Of a DNA stretch of 64,000 nt, positions 9,133 through 18,511 are shown piece after piece. The position numbers and the translations under genes were made by a program. Source of the DNA: Whitmania pigra (taxonomy: Eukaryota; Annelida; Clitellata; Hirudinida; Haemopidae); assembly GCA_021613335.1 (NCBI GenBank), contig JAJTWR010000475.1, positions 186,001 to 250,000 on the forward strand, in the 5' to 3' direction. The notes under the pieces were generated by a model, which saw only the letters and a program-made list of their open reading frames with translations, searched no databases and was not told the DNA's origin. Positions within the stretch are counted from its first letter, which is position 1; every line of letters starts with the position of its first letter.

Positions 9133-10179
9133 CTAAAGAGCGAATTCGGGCCGGCGGGCTTTCAAGGCGGCATGAAGTTCGGCGCGCCGGTCGAGCAAGG
9201 AGCAATACCAGTCATAGCGCTGGTGGATATGCTGGCTCAGCAGCCTTTCGCGCGCGACATAGTCGTAGGCCGCTTGACGAAGGCGCTCGCGCCGTTGATG
9301 ATTGCGCGCGAGGTCGATCAATTGCGCCGTCAACTCGCGCGGCTGGCGGAACAGCGCGCCGGTTTCATCGTGGCGGATGGTCTTGGCATAAACGGTTGGG
9401 CTGGCCAGGCACACGGCCCCGTGAGCTGCGCTTTCGATGAATTTCACATCCGACTTCGCCCGATTGAACGGGGTATCGATCAACGGCATAAGGTGAATGT
9501 CAGACAGGCTGAGCAACTCTCTGTAATCTTCGGTCGACAGCAGATCGCGATAATATTTTTTTGAGCAGGCCAGCGCTTGGAACAGGGCGCGATCGTGAAC
9601 CACGGTGCATTGCGCCTCGTCGCCTAGCTGGCGCAATGCCTCGTTCAGCGCCGGTAGAACAGCCTGCCAGGATTGCGTGCGGTTTACCGCCGCCATGGCG
9701 ATGCGAATCGGCCCGCCCGGGCGCGGGCCGGGGCGGGCGGTCAGCCTGGCCAGATGATTGGGGAATATCGCCACTTCCTGGGTGAGATTGCGTTCGCGCA
9801 AAAAATCGGCGATTTCCGGCGTCGATGTCTGGATCGCATGAAAACAGCCAAGCGAGTAGCAATTCTCCTTGACATAGCAGGGTATGCCCTCAGGATGATC
9901 GTCAATATCCATGATGACGACATAATTATGCCGCCACAGCGCGTTGATGGTTTTCCCGATCGCTTGGGGATCGGAAAAAAATGAGCGGCCATAGAGAAAA
10001 ATGGAACGATCCGCGCGAAAAAGACGTCCGGTCGGGTATTCTGAAATGACCTTGACCAGCCCCGTATCCGCCAGAGCTTGCGCCGGTTCGTCTAAACGAA
10101 CGCGATGGACCAGATAAGCGCCGGTCATCGGCGTCGGTCGAATATGCAACAGGAGCTCGCGCTTCTTCGTCTCATTCAT
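9133..10179 (-). CDS. Glycosyltransferase-like protein (GT-B fold, family 4-like)
   Basis: 348 residues. The C-terminal half has the donor-site layout of GT4-type enzymes: LLSLSDIHLMPLID, then NRAKSDVKFIESAAHGAVCLASPTVY (the family's E-x(7)-E-like region), then ETGALFRQPRELTAQLIDLA. The middle holds VVIMDIDDHPEGIP. This arrangement is seen in poorly characterised O-antigen, capsule or flagellin glycosylation clusters. The acceptor cannot be told. It is divergent from argB. The two methyltransferases beyond argB could modify the same glycan, but this is only inferred from proximity. Confidence 0.7.
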   Translation of the reverse strand: MNETKKRELLLHIRPTPMTGAYLVHRVRLDEPAQALADTGLVKVISEYPTGRLFRADRSIFLYGRSFFSDPQAIGKTINALWRHNYVVIMDIDDHPEGIPCYVKENCYSLGCFHAIQTSTPEIADFLRERNLTQEVAIFPNHLARLTARPGPRPGGPIRIAMAAVNRTQSWQAVLPALNEALRQLGDEAQCTVVHDRALFQALACSKKYYRDLLSTEDYRELLSLSDIHLMPLIDTPFNRAKSDVKFIESAAHGAVCLASPTVYAKTIRHDETGALFRQPRELTAQLIDLARNHQRRERLRQAAYDYVARERLLSQHIHQRYDWYCSLLDRRAELHAALKARRPEFAL

Positions 10180-10341
10180 GCCTGGCGCTCATCGATAATT
10201 AGCCCGAAGGCCGGGGCGGCGTTCGATTGACACGCGCCGGTATTTCACATATCGCGATATGCCGGTCAAGGACGCTTCCTCCAGGCGCGATAGCGTTTTC
10301 CAGTATTTTCCTCGTTTTATTCTATCAGAGATCGCTGCACG

Positions 10342-11259
10342 ATGACTGACGCCACGCTGAAATTCGACCACAACCTCCAGGCTGCGGTGCTGTCTGAGGC
10401 GCTGCCCTACATGCGCCGCTTTGCCGGCAAGACCGTGGTGATCAAATATGGCGGCCACGCCATGGGCGATGACCGGTTGGCCGCGCAATTCGCCCGCGAT
10501 GTCGTGCTGCTAAAGCAGGTTGGCGTCAATCCGGTGGTGGTGCATGGCGGCGGTCCGCAGATCGGCAAGATGCTGGAGCGGCTGAAGATTCAATCCTCTT
10601 TCATCGACGGCCTTCGCGTCACCGACGAGGCGACGGTGGAAGTGGTGGAAATGGTGCTCGCGGGCAGCATCAACAAATCCATCGTAGGCGCGATCAACGC
10701 CGCGGGCGGCATCGCGGTCGGCCTGTCGGGCAAGGATGGCAATCTGATCCGCGCGCGCCGCCTGACCCGCACCAAGATCGACCCGGATTCCAATATCGAA
10801 AAAATACTGGATCTCGGTTTCGTTGGCGAACCGGAAGCGGTCAACCCCCATATATTATCGGTTTTCGCTCGCTCCGATATCATCCCGGTCATCGCGCCAA
10901 CCGGCGTTGGGTCGGACGGCAAGACCTACAACATCAATGCCGACACCTCGGCCGGCGCCATTGCCGCCGCCCTTGGCGCCAGCCGTCTGCTGCTGTTGAC
11001 CGACGTTGCCGGGGTGCTCGGCCGGGACAGGAAACTGATCGCGGAAATCACCGTCGACGGCATCCAGGGGCTGATCCAGGACGGCGCCATTTCCGGCGGC
11101 ATGATTCCCAAAATCGAAACCTGCCTCAGTTCGGTCATCCAAGGCGTGGAAGCGGCGGTTATTCTTGACGGTCGCGTCCCTCACGCTATCTTGCTCGAAA
11201 TGTTTACCGAGGGCGGCATTGGCACGCTGGTGCGAAGGAGCCAATCGAGTAATGAATGA
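10342..11259 (+). CDS. argB: Acetylglutamate kinase
   Basis: Second step of arginine synthesis: phosphorylates N-acetylglutamate. 305 residues. The amino acid kinase fold is clear: [12 protein letters not shown] (ATP-binding Lys and Gly loop), [24 protein letters not shown], and the C-terminal [21 protein letters not shown] with [15 protein letters not shown]. The extended N-terminal helix is that of the hexameric, arginine-inhibited class, suggesting feedback control by arginine. The last eight bases overlap the start of the next gene (ATG at 11252), so the two are translationally coupled. Confidence 0.96.
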   Translation: MTDATLKFDHNLQAAVLSEALPYMRRFAGKTVVIKYGGHAMGDDRLAAQFARDVVLLKQVGVNPVVVHGGGPQIGKMLERLKIQSSFIDGLRVTDEATVEVVEMVLAGSINKSIVGAINAAGGIAVGLSGKDGNLIRARRLTRTKIDPDSNIEKILDLGFVGEPEAVNPHILSVFARSDIIPVIAPTGVGSDGKTYNINADTSAGAIAAALGASRLLLLTDVAGVLGRDRKLIAEITVDGIQGLIQDGAISGGMIPKIETCLSSVIQGVEAAVILDGRVPHAILLEMFTEGGIGTLVRRSQSSNE

Positions 11260-11908
11260 CGCGCTGTTCAATGGCACCCGCCGCATCCTGTTGCATGTCG
11301 GATGCGGTCCGGAGGGAAGGGAAAGCCTGCCGCCCTTGGATTTTGCAACGCAATGGCGCGAAATCCGGGTCGATATCGATCCCAGCGTTCAACCGGACAT
11401 CATCGCGTCGATCATCGATCTTGCCGGCGTGCCGGACGAATCGGTGTCGATGATCTTTTCCAAGCATAATCTGGAGCATGTCGAAGGCTACCAGGTGCCG
11501 CTGGTTCTCGGCGCTTTCTTCCGCGTTCTGCGCCCGGACGGTTTTGCCGTGATCCGCACCCCGGATCTGACGGCCGTCGCCAAATTGATCTTGTCAAAGG
11601 GACTGGAAGTCACCGGCCTGTATCGCACCTCCAGAGGGGACGATATCACGCCGCTCGACATTCTATACGGGTCGCGCAACCATCTCGCGCAAGGCATGGG
11701 GTTCATGGCGCATCGCACCGGCTTTACCGCCCAAACCTTGCAACGGCACTTGACCCAGGCCGGTTTCGAGGCGGTACAGCTGGATATCCGGCCTTTGTGC
11801 GAGCTTGGCGCGATTGCCCTGAAGGTTCGAGCGGGCAATGTCTACTCAAACCTCACCGCCAGCCTCGCGAAAAAAAGCAACAGTCAGGAGGTTGCTTCGT
11901 ACGCCTGA
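11252..11908 (+). CDS. SAM-dependent methyltransferase, copy 1 of a tandem pair
   Basis: 218 residues, Methyltransf_11-like. SAM-binding motif I is [11 protein letters not shown]; an acidic residue follows in [12 protein letters not shown]; motif IV lies near [17 protein letters not shown], then the [17 protein letters not shown] strand-turn. Proteins of this type often sit in polysaccharide or lipid modification loci. The frame opens upstream inside argB; the ATG at 11252 has AAGGAG about 12 bases before it and the same N-terminus (MNDALFNG) as copy 2. Its closest visible relative is the next gene. Substrate unknown. Confidence 0.75.
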   Translation: MNDALFNGTRRILLHVGCGPEGRESLPPLDFATQWREIRVDIDPSVQPDIIASIIDLAGVPDESVSMIFSKHNLEHVEGYQVPLVLGAFFRVLRPDGFAVIRTPDLTAVAKLILSKGLEVTGLYRTSRGDDITPLDILYGSRNHLAQGMGFMAHRTGFTAQTLQRHLTQAGFEAVQLDIRPLCELGAIALKVRAGNVYSNLTASLAKKSNSQEVASYA

Positions 11909-12020
11909 AATATCGCAGCCAGCGGCTGAAGCCGGCCAGCGCGCGATCGCTGACATCCTTGGCGACAGGCGCGATACGGAGAAAAAGCTCCATCCCCGTG
12001 TATAAGGAGACGGTGAGATA

Positions 12021-12662
12021 ATGAATGACGCGCTGTTCAATGGCAACCGCCGTATTCTGTTGCATGTCGGATGCGGACGAGACGGAAAAGAAAAGCTGCC
12101 GCCCTTGGATTTCGCAACGCAATGGCGCGAAATCCGGGTCGATATCGATCCCGGCGTTCAACCGGACATCGTCGCCTCGATCACCGATCTTGCCGGCGTG
12201 CCGGACGGATCGGTGTCGATGGTCTTTTCCAAGCATAATCTGGAGCATGTCGAAAGCTACCAGGTGCCGCTGGTTCTCGGCGCTTTCTTTCGCGTTCTGC
12301 GCCCGGACGGTCTGGCGATGATCCGCACCCCCGACCTGACCGCCGTCGCCGAATTGATCTTATCGAAAGGGCTGGAAACCACCGTCATGCATATCACCGG
12401 CGAGGGCGGTCATAATATCGCGCCGCTCGACATTCTCTATGGCTCGCGCGTCTGGATTGCGCGGGGCATGGGGTTCATGGCGCATCGCACCGGTTTTACC
12501 CGCGAGACCTTGCAGCGGCATCTGAGAAAAGCCGGCTTCGAGGCGGTGCGCGTGGACTGCCTGCCGCCATTATACGAGCTTGGCGCGATTGCTCTGAAGG
12601 TTCGCGCGGGTAATATTTACCCAAGCCTTATCCGCGCCCCAGGCCATGAACCGTCAGCATGA
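12021..12662 (+). CDS. SAM-dependent methyltransferase, copy 2 of a tandem pair
   Basis: 213 residues, very similar along the whole length to the preceding gene: same MNDALFNG start, same HVGCG motif, same SKHNLEHVE and [12 protein letters not shown] blocks. The copies differ most in the middle, where this one has [31 protein letters not shown] good Shine-Dalgarno (AAGGAGACGG) precedes the ATG. 112 non-coding bases separate the copies. The arrangement is a local duplication followed by divergence, perhaps giving two related acceptors. Its end overlaps the convergent VOC gene by nine bases. Confidence 0.75.
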   Translation: MNDALFNGNRRILLHVGCGRDGKEKLPPLDFATQWREIRVDIDPGVQPDIVASITDLAGVPDGSVSMVFSKHNLEHVESYQVPLVLGAFFRVLRPDGLAMIRTPDLTAVAELILSKGLETTVMHITGEGGHNIAPLDILYGSRVWIARGMGFMAHRTGFTRETLQRHLRKAGFEAVRVDCLPPLYELGAIALKVRAGNIYPSLIRAPGHEPSA

Positions 12663-13496
12663 CAGTTCGAGCGCGAAACCGCCGGCAACCGCCGGGGCGA
12701 TGCGCAAAGTTTTGCCATGCAGCGCACGATAGCTGATATCCCCGGCTTCGAGCGCGATACGGGCGGCATCGAGATCGACGACCTTGAGGTTCATCGCCAC
12801 CAACGCCGGCCAGAACGGCAGCTCGCCTAAATCGGGATACAGGCTCAAAGCATCGTCAGGACGCACGAACAACAGCACATGACGCCCGACATGGACCGAG
12901 ACCGTTTCATCGGTCAAAACCACCGCCGTCCGGGCGAAGATCTTTTCATAGGCTTCGGCGATCGCTTTTGGTTCTTCGACCGCGATGGTGACGCTAGTCA
13001 CCGCCCTGGCGCTGTTGGGATGCGTCACCCATTCCGGTCGGCGCAGCAGGTGGGGCGTCAGATGCTGGGTGAAAAAACCGTTGACCGCGGGCAAGGCGGC
13101 AGCGTCAACCGGGTGCAATAAGGAGAATTCCGCCATGACCTCGCCATCCGGCAAAGCCAGCGCCCGGCGCAGGATCCTGGGCTCGCGCATGGCGATGCCG
13201 CGGGCGGCGAGCCGGTCATGGGCGGCGGCGGTATCGTCGGCGGCAAAGGCAAGGCCAAACAAACCTTCGCCGCGTTGACTCAAACGCAGATCCAGACCGT
13301 TGCAAAAAACCGTGGGATCGACGATGCCAAGCAATTCCAGATAATCTTGCTCAAACATCACGCAACGATTGGCCGTCCCCCAGCCGATATGGCGGCCGCG
13401 CGGCGTGACAGCAAATCCCAGCCGGCGCATGCGAACCGCCGCCGCTTCCAGATCGCTGACAGCGATCAGAACATGGTCGAGAGCATGGTCTGCCAT
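12654..13496 (-). CDS. Glyoxalase/VOC-like protein (Glyoxalase_3 type)
   Basis: 280 residues. The N-terminus LDHVLIAVSDLEAAAVRMRRLGFAVTPRGRH is the standard first beta-alpha-beta unit of a VOC module. The following HIGWGTANRCVMFEQDYLELLGI matches the Glyoxalase-like domain group (PF13468 type). A second VOC-like repeat begins near SVTIAVEEPKAIAEAYEKIF. Metal ligands cannot be assigned with certainty. Function is unknown; relatives are annotated as VOC family or glyoxalase-like proteins. It lies 19 bases downstream of asd on the same strand, so the two are probably cotranscribed. Confidence 0.7.
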   Translation of the reverse strand: MADHALDHVLIAVSDLEAAAVRMRRLGFAVTPRGRHIGWGTANRCVMFEQDYLELLGIVDPTVFCNGLDLRLSQRGEGLFGLAFAADDTAAAHDRLAARGIAMREPRILRRALALPDGEVMAEFSLLHPVDAAALPAVNGFFTQHLTPHLLRRPEWVTHPNSARAVTSVTIAVEEPKAIAEAYEKIFARTAVVLTDETVSVHVGRHVLLFVRPDDALSLYPDLGELPFWPALVAMNLKVVDLDAARIALEAGDISYRALHGKTLRIAPAVAGGFALELSC

Positions 13497-13515
13497 GGCC
13501 GCTCACCCATCCTTC

Positions 13516-14523
13516 TCATGAACGCAGCAAACTCTCCACGATCTGCGCGGCATTGAGCGCCGCCCCCTTGCGCAGATTATCGCCGGCAATCCACAAACTC
13601 AAGCCATGGGGCACGCTTTTATCGGCGCGGATACGGCCAACGAACAGTCGATCCTCGCCAGCCGCTTCCACCGGGCTGACATAACCGCCATCAACCCGGC
13701 GGTCCGCCACCTCAACGCCAGGAAAGCGCTTCAGAGCGGCCCGGGCATGTTCAACGCTCAAGGGGTTGGCCAATTCCACCGCCACGGCGGCGCCATGACC
13801 GACAAAAACCGGCACTTGCACGCAGGTTGCCGTCACCTCCAGATCGGGATCGAGGATCTTGCGCAATTCAAGCCGTAACCGGCTTTCCTCAAGCGTCGTC
13901 CCATCCTTTTCCAGCGCGTCGATCTGGGGAATGACGTTGAAGGCGATCTGTTTGGTAAAAATTTCCGCTCGCACGGGTTCATTCATATAAATGCCGCGCG
14001 TTTGCGCGAATAATTCATCCATCGCCGCCTTGCCGCCCGACGACACCGCCTGGTAACTGGCAACCACCGCGCGTTTGACCCGCGCTGCGTCATGCAGCGG
14101 TTTCAGCGCCATGGCCAGCAGAATCGTCAAAGCGCCGGGATTGGCAACGATGCCCTTTTTCGCCGCCCGGGCCAAAGCCTCAAGATTGACCTCCGGCACC
14201 ACCAAAGGGATTCCCGCTTCCATGCGAAAGAGCGGCGAACAATCGACCGCCACAGCCCCGCCCGCCACCGCTTGCGGCACATAGCGCCGGGAAACGGTCT
14301 CACCAGCGGCGAACACCGCCACCCGCGCGCAGGAAAAATCGTATCCGTCGAGCGTCTCTAAGCGCAATTCATCCTTCAACCCGAACGATACTTTCGCGCC
14401 CGCCGAGCGTTCCGACGTCAGCGCGGCAATATTTTTTGCCGCCATCCCCCGTTCGGCAAGAATCGTCAACACTTCGCGCCCGACCGAGCCATTCGCCCCA
14501 ACCACGATGATTTTCTTTTCCAT
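13516..14523 (-). CDS. asd: Aspartate-semialdehyde dehydrogenase homologue lacking the catalytic cysteine
   Basis: 335 residues, full family length. NADP-binding start is VVGANGSVGREVL. Other family blocks: PLVVPEVN, VASYQAVSSGGKAAMDELFAQT, QVPVFVGHG, and the C-terminal IAGDNLRKGAALNAAQIVESL. In active enzymes the segment after IANP reads NCST and holds the catalytic Cys. Here it reads VANPGALTILLAMALKPLHD (bases about 14095-14155), so the cysteine position is alanine. The dinucleotide-site region is also changed (DCSPLFRM where DNTSAFRM is usual). The fold is therefore that of Asd, but normal catalysis is doubtful. It may be a non-catalytic paralogue, as with E. coli Usg, or a decayed copy. 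Confidence 0.8.
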   Translation of the reverse strand: MEKKIIVVGANGSVGREVLTILAERGMAAKNIAALTSERSAGAKVSFGLKDELRLETLDGYDFSCARVAVFAAGETVSRRYVPQAVAGGAVAVDCSPLFRMEAGIPLVVPEVNLEALARAAKKGIVANPGALTILLAMALKPLHDAARVKRAVVASYQAVSSGGKAAMDELFAQTRGIYMNEPVRAEIFTKQIAFNVIPQIDALEKDGTTLEESRLRLELRKILDPDLEVTATCVQVPVFVGHGAAVAVELANPLSVEHARAALKRFPGVEVADRRVDGGYVSPVEAAGEDRLFVGRIRADKSVPHGLSLWIAGDNLRKGAALNAAQIVESLLRS

Positions 14524-14665
14524 TCACCCCTTCCATTTCGTCACATTCACCCCCACCCTCGGCAATATTCGCTTTGTCTTGTCCCGCCATTTTCCCGGGC
14601 GATCGCACGGTTCGCCTGACCGAGGGATCGTGTTTTGGTTTCATTTTTGTTATTACAGACACGTA

Positions 14666-15797
14666 ATGCGAGATGTCATGCGCTCAATCCTGCCCTATCT
14701 GCTATCGGGCTTTCTGTCCCTGCGGGACCGTTGCCCAGCTCGAGGCGCGCCGGGAAGCGGTTGCGCCTCAATGTCATCCCCATGGGCAACCTGTTCAGCG
14801 ATTCTGAGCTTCCCCGCGCCTTGTTACAAGGCCGTATCGATATCGGGGTTCCGGGTATTTGGCAACTGGACCGTTCCGTTCCCGATAATATTTCGCCCGC
14901 TACGTTCCGTTGATCTCGCTTAGCGCCTGGCAACGCCTGCCGATCGATCTGAGGGCGCTGATGGTCGATAGTTGGACGCGGATGGTTCCAGAAGCCCGGC
15001 AAGCAGCGCGCCAGGCGCAAACCGACGCCCGCTTGCAGTTGCAACGCCACGGCGTCGCCATCTATACGCTCTCTGCCGCCGAACGCGCCGCCAACCGCCA
15101 ATTCCTTGATCGCCCGAGAAGAGGCGATCCCCACCGGCGCAGGCTTCGTCGCGCAAGCCCGGCTGCTGGTCGGTTGGGGTTTGATATCGCTCTACACGCT
15201 CGAAAAGCAGCGGCAAGCGCTAGAAGCCGGATTGCACGACAAAACGGCGGAATTGGTCAAGACCAACCGCGAGCTCGAGCAAGCCTTGGGCGATGTCACC
15301 CGCCTGTCGCGCACCGACCCCCTCACTCAACTGTGGAACCGCCGCTACCTCGCCGAGCGCTTGCAGGAGGAAATCGCTCGCGCCGAACGGCTCAATGGCC
15401 AATTGAGCGTCATGCTGTTCGATCCCGATCGTTTCACAATCATCAACGACACCTACGGTCATCCAACCGGCGACGATGCGTTGAGGATCGCCGCATCGGT
15501 TCTACGGCGAACCGCTCGCCAAATCGACCTTCTCTCGCGCTATGGCGGCGAGGAATTTTTGATTCTGATGCCCGCGACCGATATCGAAGACGCCCATATC
15601 CTCGCCGACCGTTTGCGCGCCAACCTGTCTTGCGAAGATTTCACCGCGCCCAAAATGGCCGCCAATTCCATATCACCTGTAGCGCTGGCATCGCCGAATG
15701 GCGGCCGGGCGACGATGCCGGACGCCTGATCGCGCGCGCTGATCGGGCGCTTTATGCCGCCAAACAAGCTGGCTGCAACCAGACCGTGCGCGGTTGA
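14666..15797 (+). pseudogene. Decayed sensor diguanylate cyclase with TRAP-receptor-like periplasmic domain
   Basis: Remains of one gene in several frames. 14666 onward gives a signal-like start (MRDVMRSILPYLLSGFLSL). Another frame holds RALLQGRIDIGVPGIWQLD, and a third VPLISLSAWQRLPIDLRALM plus a helix EARQAARQAQTDARLQLQRH, which resemble pieces of DctP-type TRAP solute receptors. From about 15106 a coiled region leads to a GGDEF domain (LTQLWNRRYLAERL, RYGGEEF with I-site RQID just before). After about 15650 the frame changes again, and SAGIAEWRPGDDAGRLIARA completes the domain to a TGA at 15797. The receptor part is much shorter than a whole DctP domain, so an internal deletion is likely. 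Confidence 0.6.
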
Positions 15798-15889
15798 CGC
15801 GCCTTGGCGGTTTTCGTCGCACGAATCGATCCCGCCATGGATGAATTTGCGGGCTGGACAAGCCGGGAAGGCTCGCGCAGTGTGCGTAC

Positions 15890-17110
15890 ATGACGATCAT
15901 TCAAGCTGAAGTCGCGATTCTCGGGGGCGGCCTGGTCGGAGCGGCGCTCGCCGCCGGGCTTGCCGCATCCGGCATCGTTACGGTTCTAATCGATCATGAA
16001 GCGCCGGCGGATCAGCGAAGCGTCGAGCATGACGGACGCGGCACTGCCGTGGCGCTGGGCTCGCGGCATATTCTGGACGGGCTGGGGGTTTGGCCCTATC
16101 TCGCGGACGCCGCCGGGCCGATTCTGGACATCCGCGTCACCGATGGCCCATCGCGACTGTTCGTGCATTACGATCACCGGGCGCTCGGCGATCAGCCGCT
16201 TGGCTATATCGTCGAGAATCTCGATCTGCGCCGGGGATTGCATCGCCGTCTGGCTGAACTGGAGGGATGTTTGATCTGGCTGGCTCCGGCATCGGCGGCG
16301 GGCATCGAGCTTGCCGAAGGTATGGCAAGCCTGCGACTGACCGATGGCCGGACGGTTCGCGCCTGCTTGCTGGTCGGCGCCGACGGGCGCGGCTCGCAGG
16401 TGCGCAAGGCCGGCGGAATCGGCGTTGACCGCGCGGCTTACGGTCAAACCGCGCTGGTGTGCCGCGTGCGGCACGAACCCGATCATTGCGGCGTCGCCCA
16501 TGAGCGCTTCTTGCCGGCCGGGCCGTTTGCCTTGTTGCCTTTGATCGATCGTCAGCGCTCCTCGGTGGTCTGGACCGAGCAAGAGCGCCTGGCGCCGGCG
16601 ATGATGGCCCTGGACGAAGCCGCCTTCAGCCAGGAAATGACCCTTCGCTTTGGGGCGACCATGGGGCCGCTGCAATTGGACAGCCAGCGTTGGGCCTATC
16701 CGTTATCGATCCAGCGAGCTCAGCGCATGGTGGCGCCGCGTTTAGCGCTGATCGGCGATGCCGCTCATGGCGTGCATCCGATTTCCGGTCAAGGGGTGAA
16801 CCTTGGTTGGCGCGATGTCGCGGCGCTGGCGGAAATTCTGGTCGATGCCCATCGCTTGGGCCTGGATCTTGGCGCTTTGCCGCATTTGCGCGATTTTGAA
16901 GCCTGGCGCCGCCCGGATATACTGACCGCGCTGGCGGTAACGGACGGGTTGAACCGGTTGTTTTCCAATGAGATCGCCCCGCTTCGCCTGGCCCGGGATA
17001 TCGGTCTGGCGGCTGTTGACAAGATGCCGGGGCTAAAAAAGCTGTTCATGCGCCATGCCATGGGGGTGCTTGGCGCGCAACCGCGCCTGGCGCGCGGCGA
17101 GCGGTTGTGA
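15890..17110 (+). CDS. FAD-dependent hydroxylase of the UbiH/VisC/COQ6 family
   Basis: 406 residues. Rossmann FAD motif at the N-terminus (VAILGGGLVGAALAAGLAASG), middle motif LLVGADGRGSQVRK (the DG loop), and the C-terminal FAD ribityl site RLALIGDAAHGVHPISGQGVNLGWRD. This is the UbiH/UbiF/UbiL group that hydroxylates the ubiquinone ring. Which ring position is used cannot be told from motifs, so no single symbol is given. The start ATG is at 15890; an earlier start is not available. It ends four bases before the convergent aminotransferase gene. Confidence 0.88.
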   Translation: MTIIQAEVAILGGGLVGAALAAGLAASGIVTVLIDHEAPADQRSVEHDGRGTAVALGSRHILDGLGVWPYLADAAGPILDIRVTDGPSRLFVHYDHRALGDQPLGYIVENLDLRRGLHRRLAELEGCLIWLAPASAAGIELAEGMASLRLTDGRTVRACLLVGADGRGSQVRKAGGIGVDRAAYGQTALVCRVRHEPDHCGVAHERFLPAGPFALLPLIDRQRSSVVWTEQERLAPAMMALDEAAFSQEMTLRFGATMGPLQLDSQRWAYPLSIQRAQRMVAPRLALIGDAAHGVHPISGQGVNLGWRDVAALAEILVDAHRLGLDLGALPHLRDFEAWRRPDILTALAVTDGLNRLFSNEIAPLRLARDIGLAAVDKMPGLKKLFMRHAMGVLGAQPRLARGERL

Positions 17111-17113
17111 TTT

Positions 17114-18283
17114 TCAGCCGCCAAAAAAATCCACCAATCGCTCGATTGCCTGGTTGAGGGTCGCTTCGGATTTGGCAAAGCAAAAGCGGACATGGCGCGG
17201 TTCGACCGGCGGAGTGTCAGGGGCATAAAAGGCGCTGACCGGGATAGCCGTCACTCCGGCTTTTTCGGTGATATGGCGGCAAAAGCTGACATCGTCGCCT
17301 TGCCAGCCAACCGAGCGGATATCGGCGATGGTGAAATAAGTGCCGTCCGAGGCCAGAACCTCGAAACCGGCCTGACGCAACCCTTGGGCGAGCAGATCGC
17401 GGCGCGCTTGCATGTCGGCGGCGATGCCAGCGAAATAGCTGTCGGGCAGGCGCAACCCGGCGGCGACGCCGAATTGCAGATTGGGCGGGGTGGTGAAGGT
17501 CAGAAACTGATGCGCGCGGGCGATCCGTTCGATCAGCGCGGCGCATGCCGTGATATAACCGACCTTCCAGCCGGTCAGGGAAAACGTCTTGCCAGCAGAG
17601 CCGATGCGCACCGTGCGCTCGCGCATGCGAGGCAAGGTCATCAGCGGAATGTGCCGCCTGCCGTCGAAGGTCAGATGCTCATACACCTCATCGCAGACCG
17701 CATAAGCATCGTGGGTTTCGATCAGTTCGGCGATCAATGCCAGGTCGGCGGCGGTGAACAGCTTGGCTGTCGGATTCATCGGCGTGTTGAACAAAATCAG
17801 CTTGGTCCGGTCACAGAAAGCCGCCCGCAATTCGCTTTCGTCCAGCTGCCAAAGCGGCGGACGCAGGCGAACGAATTTCGCCACCCCCCCAGCCAGCTGC
17901 ACGATGGGCAGGTAGGTATCGTAGAGCGGCTCGATCAGGATCGCTTCGTCGCCAGGATTGATCAAAGCCAGCAAGGATGCCGCCAACGCTTCCGTTCCGC
18001 CCGATGCGATCAGGGTTTCGCTTGCCCAATCAATCTCCAACTCATAAAAACGCCGGGCATGATCACTCACCGCCTGGCGCAGCTCGGGAATGCCCATCGT
18101 CGAGGGATATTGGTTCGAGTAATCGCTCAAGGCGCGAGCCGCCGCCGCCACCACCTCCGCCGGGCCGTTACCGTCGGGAAAACCCTGGCCGAGATTGATC
18201 GACCGGCGATCGCGCGCCAGCTGCGACATGGTTTCAAAAATCGTGGTGCCGTATGCGGCAAGAACAAGGTTGAGCGCCTTCAT
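17114..18283 (-). CDS. Class I/II aminotransferase (methionine/kynurenine aminotransferase-like)
   Basis: 389 residues, fold-type I PLP enzyme. Substrate-loop INLGQGFPDGNGP near the N-terminus, YSNQYPSTMGIPELRQAV, NTPMNPTAK (Asn and Tyr contacting PLP), CDEVYEHLTFDG, and the Schiff-base lysine in SAGKTFSLTGWKVGY. The overall pattern matches the YbdL/KAT group that transaminates methionine or aromatic and kynurenine-type amino acids with 2-oxoacids. The frame is open for 157 codons upstream, but the ATG at 18283 gives the family N-terminus (ALNLVLAAYGTTIFETMSQL). Confidence 0.88.
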   Translation of the reverse strand: MKALNLVLAAYGTTIFETMSQLARDRRSINLGQGFPDGNGPAEVVAAAARALSDYSNQYPSTMGIPELRQAVSDHARRFYELEIDWASETLIASGGTEALAASLLALINPGDEAILIEPLYDTYLPIVQLAGGVAKFVRLRPPLWQLDESELRAAFCDRTKLILFNTPMNPTAKLFTAADLALIAELIETHDAYAVCDEVYEHLTFDGRRHIPLMTLPRMRERTVRIGSAGKTFSLTGWKVGYITACAALIERIARAHQFLTFTTPPNLQFGVAAGLRLPDSYFAGIAADMQARRDLLAQGLRQAGFEVLASDGTYFTIADIRSVGWQGDDVSFCRHITEKAGVTAIPVSAFYAPDTPPVEPRHVRFCFAKSEATLNQAIERLVDFFGG

Positions 18284-18511
18284 CGGAGCTAGCCGCTTGC
18301 GGTTGGAAAAAATGTCACAGTGTGGGCTAACCACGCGAAGGTCAAGGTCAGGATGCGCCTTGTCGGTGGAATCGTATTTGCGCTTCTGACAGGATATTGT
18401 TATAGAACAGGATAGGGTTTTCGCTTGATGCGGCAGGTTTATCGCGTTTAACCGCCGGGCAGGCTGCTTAGGCGGGTATTCGCGCCTCATTTCAGTATCG
18501 GGAGACATTGC

